A stretch of 48,148 nt of DNA, taken from assembly GCA_026416715.1 (NCBI GenBank), contig JAOAEQ010000025.1, forward strand, positions 1-48,148, in the 5' to 3' direction. The stretch is from a bacterium (GTDB lineage Bacteria > UBP4 > UBA4092 > JAOAEQ01). Shown piece by piece: positions 45,383 through 48,148 of the stretch. The translations under genes were made by a program, and so were the position numbers. The notes under the pieces were generated by a model that was not told the origin of the DNA, did no database searches, and was given only the letters and a program-made list of their open reading frames with translations. The first letter of the stretch is position 1. Each line of letters begins with the position of its first letter.

Positions 45383-46297
45383 TTATTCCGAAAGAATAGA
45401 GCTAGGAAGTAATCCTGCTTGTTGGATGATAAGCGGTACTTGCGATTCCGCTTTTAACGGCATGAAATGGATTCCTGCAACCCCTTCAATACTCCGTAAT
45501 GCGGCAATGATTTCCAAACAAATCTTTTTCCCTTCTTCTTTCGGGTCAGACGCGGATTGCATCCGCTGGATTAGTTCGTCCGGAATACTCATTCCGGAAA
45601 CCTGTTCCTTCATAAACACGAACGCTTTCACCGACCGAACTAATAACACGCCAGGAAGAAAATACGCTCGGTTATGCAAATCACGGTCTCGAACCTGCCG
45701 CATCCACTGGTCGAATTTCTTCAAATCGAATACCGCTTGTGTTTGGATAAACTTTGCACCAGCGGTTATTTTCTTTTCCAGTTTCATCAGCTGGAGCGGT
45801 TCTGGAGTCGCAAACGGATTTGCTACCGCTCCGATAAAAAATTCTGGCGGGCTCTTAACTTCTTCCCCGCTCATTAATCTTCCCTGACATAATCCACTAA
45901 CTGCCTGGACTAGCTGAACTGAATCCATATCATAGACCGGTTTCGCTTCCGGTTGGGTTCCGAGAACTGGATGGTCGCCAGTTAAACAGAGTACATTCTT
46001 GATTCCTAGCGCAGCGGCACCGAGTAAATCACTCTGCAGCGCTAATCGGTTTCGGTCGCGACAGGTTAGCTGATAGATCGGTTCCAATCCCTCCTGAACA
46101 AGAATCGCGCTCGCCGCTAAACTTGACATCATCACGTTTGCAGATGCGTTATCAGTTAGGTTTACCGCAGTAACATAATTCTTATAATACCCGCATTTTT
46201 TGCGAACATCTTCTGGAGACGCACTCCGTGGCGGTTCCATTTCCGCACAGACCACAAAGGTCCCTGCGGTTAGAAGCGTCTGAAGGTGGCTAGGCAT
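45383..46297 (-). CDS. metF: Methylenetetrahydrofolate reductase (MetF-like)
   Basis: 304 residues, the bacterial length. A FAD-dependent TIM barrel that reduces 5,10-methylene-THF to 5-methyl-THF. Visible features are VVCAEMEPPRSASPEDV (active-site Glu region), TDNASANVMMSSLAA, YQLTCRDRNRLALQSDLLGA, LTGDHP (flavin-contacting Asp) and GAKFIQTQAVFD, all typical. The reductant partner is not encoded here. It is tightly coupled to the downstream MtbA-like methyltransferase (5-base gap) and follows fhs, so a methyl-THF branch is likely. Some anaerobes pair MetF with MetV or RnfC2; I see neither. Confidence 0.92.
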   Translation of the reverse strand: MPSHLQTLLTAGTFVVCAEMEPPRSASPEDVRKKCGYYKNYVTAVNLTDNASANVMMSSLAASAILVQEGLEPIYQLTCRDRNRLALQSDLLGAAALGIKNVLCLTGDHPVLGTQPEAKPVYDMDSVQLVQAVSGLCQGRLMSGEEVKSPPEFFIGAVANPFATPEPLQLMKLEKKITAGAKFIQTQAVFDLKKFDQWMRQVRDRDLHNRAYFLPGVLLVRSVKAFVFMKEQVSGMSIPDELIQRMQSASDPKEEGKKICLEIIAALRSIEGVAGIHFMPLKAESQVPLIIQQAGLLPSSILSE

Positions 46298-46311
46298 AGA
46301 TCAAAGGTTAA

Positions 46312-46428
46312 CTTCCAAATTCTAAATCCCAAATCCTAAATAATAGAAATGAAAGAATTAAAGAACTGAAAAACGGAAGAACAGTAAGACAAAAAAATTG
46401 TTCCTTCGTTCTTACGTTCTTACGTTGG
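46312..46428. repeat. A-family half element followed by a B-family inverted repeat
   Basis: CCAAATTCTAAATCCCAAAT is an A-type arm. It is followed by GAAAAACGGAAGAACAGTAA and the inverse TTCCTTCGTTCTTACGTTCT, a B-family hairpin (46346-46428). It fills the spacer between fhs and metF. Confidence 0.65.
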
Positions 46429-46432
46429 AGTA

Positions 46433-48106
46433 TTAGAATAACCCAGTTATTTTTCCGTTTGCATCTATATCAATGTTTTCCGCTGCGGGATGTTCCGGTA
46501 ACCCTGGCATGGTCATAATATCGCCCGTATATGCAACTAAAAAACCAGCTCCAGCAGATATTTTTACTTCTCGAACGGTTAAATTCCATCCTTTCGGTGC
46601 TCCTTTTAATAACTGGTCATCAGATAAGGATAACTGTGTTTTCGCCATACATATCGGCAATGAACTAAACCCGTTCCGATTCAAACTGTTGATATCATTT
46701 TCTGCACGATGCGTATATACGACACCATCTGCACCGTAGATTTCAGTAGCGATAATTCTTATCTTTTCGGTAATCGGTAAGTTTAAATCATAAAGGTAAT
46801 GGAACTGACTCGGAGTCGTTGCTAGTGTTTCCAGAACTGATTCCGCAAGCGCAATTCCGCCTGCACCACCTTTTGCAACCACATCAGAAATCGCACAGGC
46901 GACATTCTTCGCTCGACAATGTTCAATAAGATAATTCAACTCGTCTCCCGTATCATTAGGAAAACGGTTAATCGCAACAATGACCGGCACCCCGAACTTC
47001 TGCACGTTTTCAATATGTTTATCCAGATTCGCTATCCCTTTTTTCAATGCAGGTAGATTCGGTTCTGAGTATTTATCTTTCTCGACGCCACCGTGCATGT
47101 GCAACGCTCGAATCGTTGCGACTAAAATTGCAGCATCCGGCGCAAATCCTGCAGTTCGACAAACGATATTACAGAATTTCTCCGCACCTAAATCGGTGGC
47201 AAACCCTGCTTCAGTAACCACATAATCCGCTAGTTTTAGTGCCATTTTCGTTGCCAAGATGCTATTCGTTCCGTGAGCGATATTGCCGAACGGACCACAA
47301 TGTACAAACGCCGGTTGTCCTTCAATGGTCTGAACTAAATTCGGGTTTATCGCATCTTTCAATAATAACGTCATCGCACCAGCAGCTTTCAAATCACCGG
47401 CAGTAACCGGTTTCTTATCAAAGGTATATCCGACAACAATCCGCGCTAACCGTTCCTTCAAACTCTGTAAATCAGTGCATAACGCTAAACAAGCCATGAC
47501 TTCTGAAGCAACCGTTATATCAAATCCACTCTCGCGCGGAACGCCACCTTGCACTCGTCCACCGAGCCCGATAATAATATGGCGTAATGCACGGTCGTTC
47601 ATATCCACCACGCGTTTCCAGAGAATAGTTGTTGGGTCAATATCAAGTTCATTACCGCGCGCAATATGGTTATCAACCATTGCCGCTAGCAGATTATGTG
47701 CGGTTCCGACCGCATGGATATCGCCCGTAAAGTGAAGATTGATATCTTCCATCGGTAATACTTGCGAATATCCACCGCCAGCAGCACCGCCTTTAATTCC
47801 AAATGTCGGTCCTAACGACGGTTCGCGCAAACAGAGAATAACCTTTTTCCCGAGTTTCCCTAATGCTTGCGTTACTCCCACAGCGGTACAGGTTTTCCCA
47901 TCGCCAGCAGGAGTCGCGGTTATCGCCGTAACCAGAATAAGTTTCCCATTCGGTTTATGCTGTAGTCGCGATAACAAACTTAATCGCACTTTCGCTTTAT
48001 ATTTCCCATAATATTCCAACTCTTCTTCTGGAATACCTGCGCGACTGGCTATCTCCTGAATAGGTAATAATTTCGCTTGTTGTGCGATTTCGATATCCGT
48101 TAGCAT
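46433..48106 (-). CDS. fhs: Formate-tetrahydrofolate ligase
   Basis: 557 residues, the usual full length. It makes 10-formyl-THF from formate, THF and ATP, the first step of the methyl branch of the Wood-Ljungdahl pathway and a C1 source for biosynthesis. The P-loop TPAGDGKTCTAVG, EPSLGPTFGIKGGAAGGGYS, DIHAVGTAHNLLAA, GGVPRESGFDITVASE and MTMPGLPEHPAAENID are all diagnostic and intact. It is furthest upstream in the minus-strand C1 cluster. A repeat-filled 135-base spacer follows before metF. folD/fchA are not in the window. The promoter must lie at or beyond the right edge. Confidence 0.97.
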   Translation of the reverse strand: MLTDIEIAQQAKLLPIQEIASRAGIPEEELEYYGKYKAKVRLSLLSRLQHKPNGKLILVTAITATPAGDGKTCTAVGVTQALGKLGKKVILCLREPSLGPTFGIKGGAAGGGYSQVLPMEDINLHFTGDIHAVGTAHNLLAAMVDNHIARGNELDIDPTTILWKRVVDMNDRALRHIIIGLGGRVQGGVPRESGFDITVASEVMACLALCTDLQSLKERLARIVVGYTFDKKPVTAGDLKAAGAMTLLLKDAINPNLVQTIEGQPAFVHCGPFGNIAHGTNSILATKMALKLADYVVTEAGFATDLGAEKFCNIVCRTAGFAPDAAILVATIRALHMHGGVEKDKYSEPNLPALKKGIANLDKHIENVQKFGVPVIVAINRFPNDTGDELNYLIEHCRAKNVACAISDVVAKGGAGGIALAESVLETLATTPSQFHYLYDLNLPITEKIRIIATEIYGADGVVYTHRAENDINSLNRNGFSSLPICMAKTQLSLSDDQLLKGAPKGWNLTVREVKISAGAGFLVAYTGDIMTMPGLPEHPAAENIDIDANGKITGLF

Positions 48107-48148
48107 AAAACCCTACCGAAAAACTGAAAAACTAGAAACCAATTCGTA

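Overview
The window is bacterial DNA of moderate-to-low GC, densely coded and with no phage, plasmid, rRNA, tRNA, CRISPR or intact insertion sequence that I can see. Housekeeping genes (mfd, dnaE, accA, hisD, sppA, grpE-dnaK-dnaJ, fhs) sit among an unusually large set of carbohydrate genes: three secreted GHL10 glycosidase-like proteins, a GH38 protein, D-lyxose isomerase, three Gfo/Idh/MocA dehydrogenases, two xylose-isomerase-like TIM barrels and a sodium/solute symporter. This mix, together with abundant inverted repeats between genes, resembles uncultured environmental lineages such as Armatimonadota, Omnitrophota or Sumerlaeota. No marker here fixes the phylum, so the placement is inference only.

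Layout. 1-9.3 kb, plus strand: 3' part of mfd, an ankyrin-repeat protein, dnaE, accA. 9.6-19.7 kb, minus strand: a sugar isomerase/epimerase-like protein, an AAC(3)-fold acetyltransferase, three consecutive GHL10 proteins with shuffled accessory domains, and hisD with a clear terminator. 20.2-27.9 kb, plus strand: sppA, grpE, dnaK, dnaJ, then an MFS transporter fused to HEAT repeats. 28.0-28.3 kb: a decayed SBBP-repeat fragment. 28.4-34.2 kb, minus strand: a probable sugar catabolic cluster (isomerase, SSS symporter, three oxidoreductases). 34.5-39 kb: small membrane or exported proteins, a metallophosphoesterase fused to a PQQ-type propeller, and D-lyxose isomerase. 39.7-42.6 kb: a GH38 protein behind a perfect-consensus promoter. 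43.0-48.1 kb, minus strand: a one-carbon cluster (fhs, MTHFR, MtbA/UroD-type methyltransferase) followed by a radical SAM sulfatase-maturase-like protein.

How the genes may work together (inference). GH38 and D-lyxose/mannose isomerase could turn mannosides into fructose, although the GH38 protein lacks the usual catalytic aspartate. The isomerase-symporter-dehydrogenase cluster looks like uptake and oxidation-isomerisation of a sugar or polyol. Fhs, MTHFR and the MtbA-like enzyme form a tetrahydrofolate methyl branch that could accept methyl groups from a corrinoid donor or feed acetogenic or anabolic C1 metabolism.

The strongest non-coding signal is that most longer gene-to-gene spacers carry imperfect inverted repeats belonging to several recognisable sequence families. 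The most striking single structure is a 43-nt perfect palindrome at 4445-4487.
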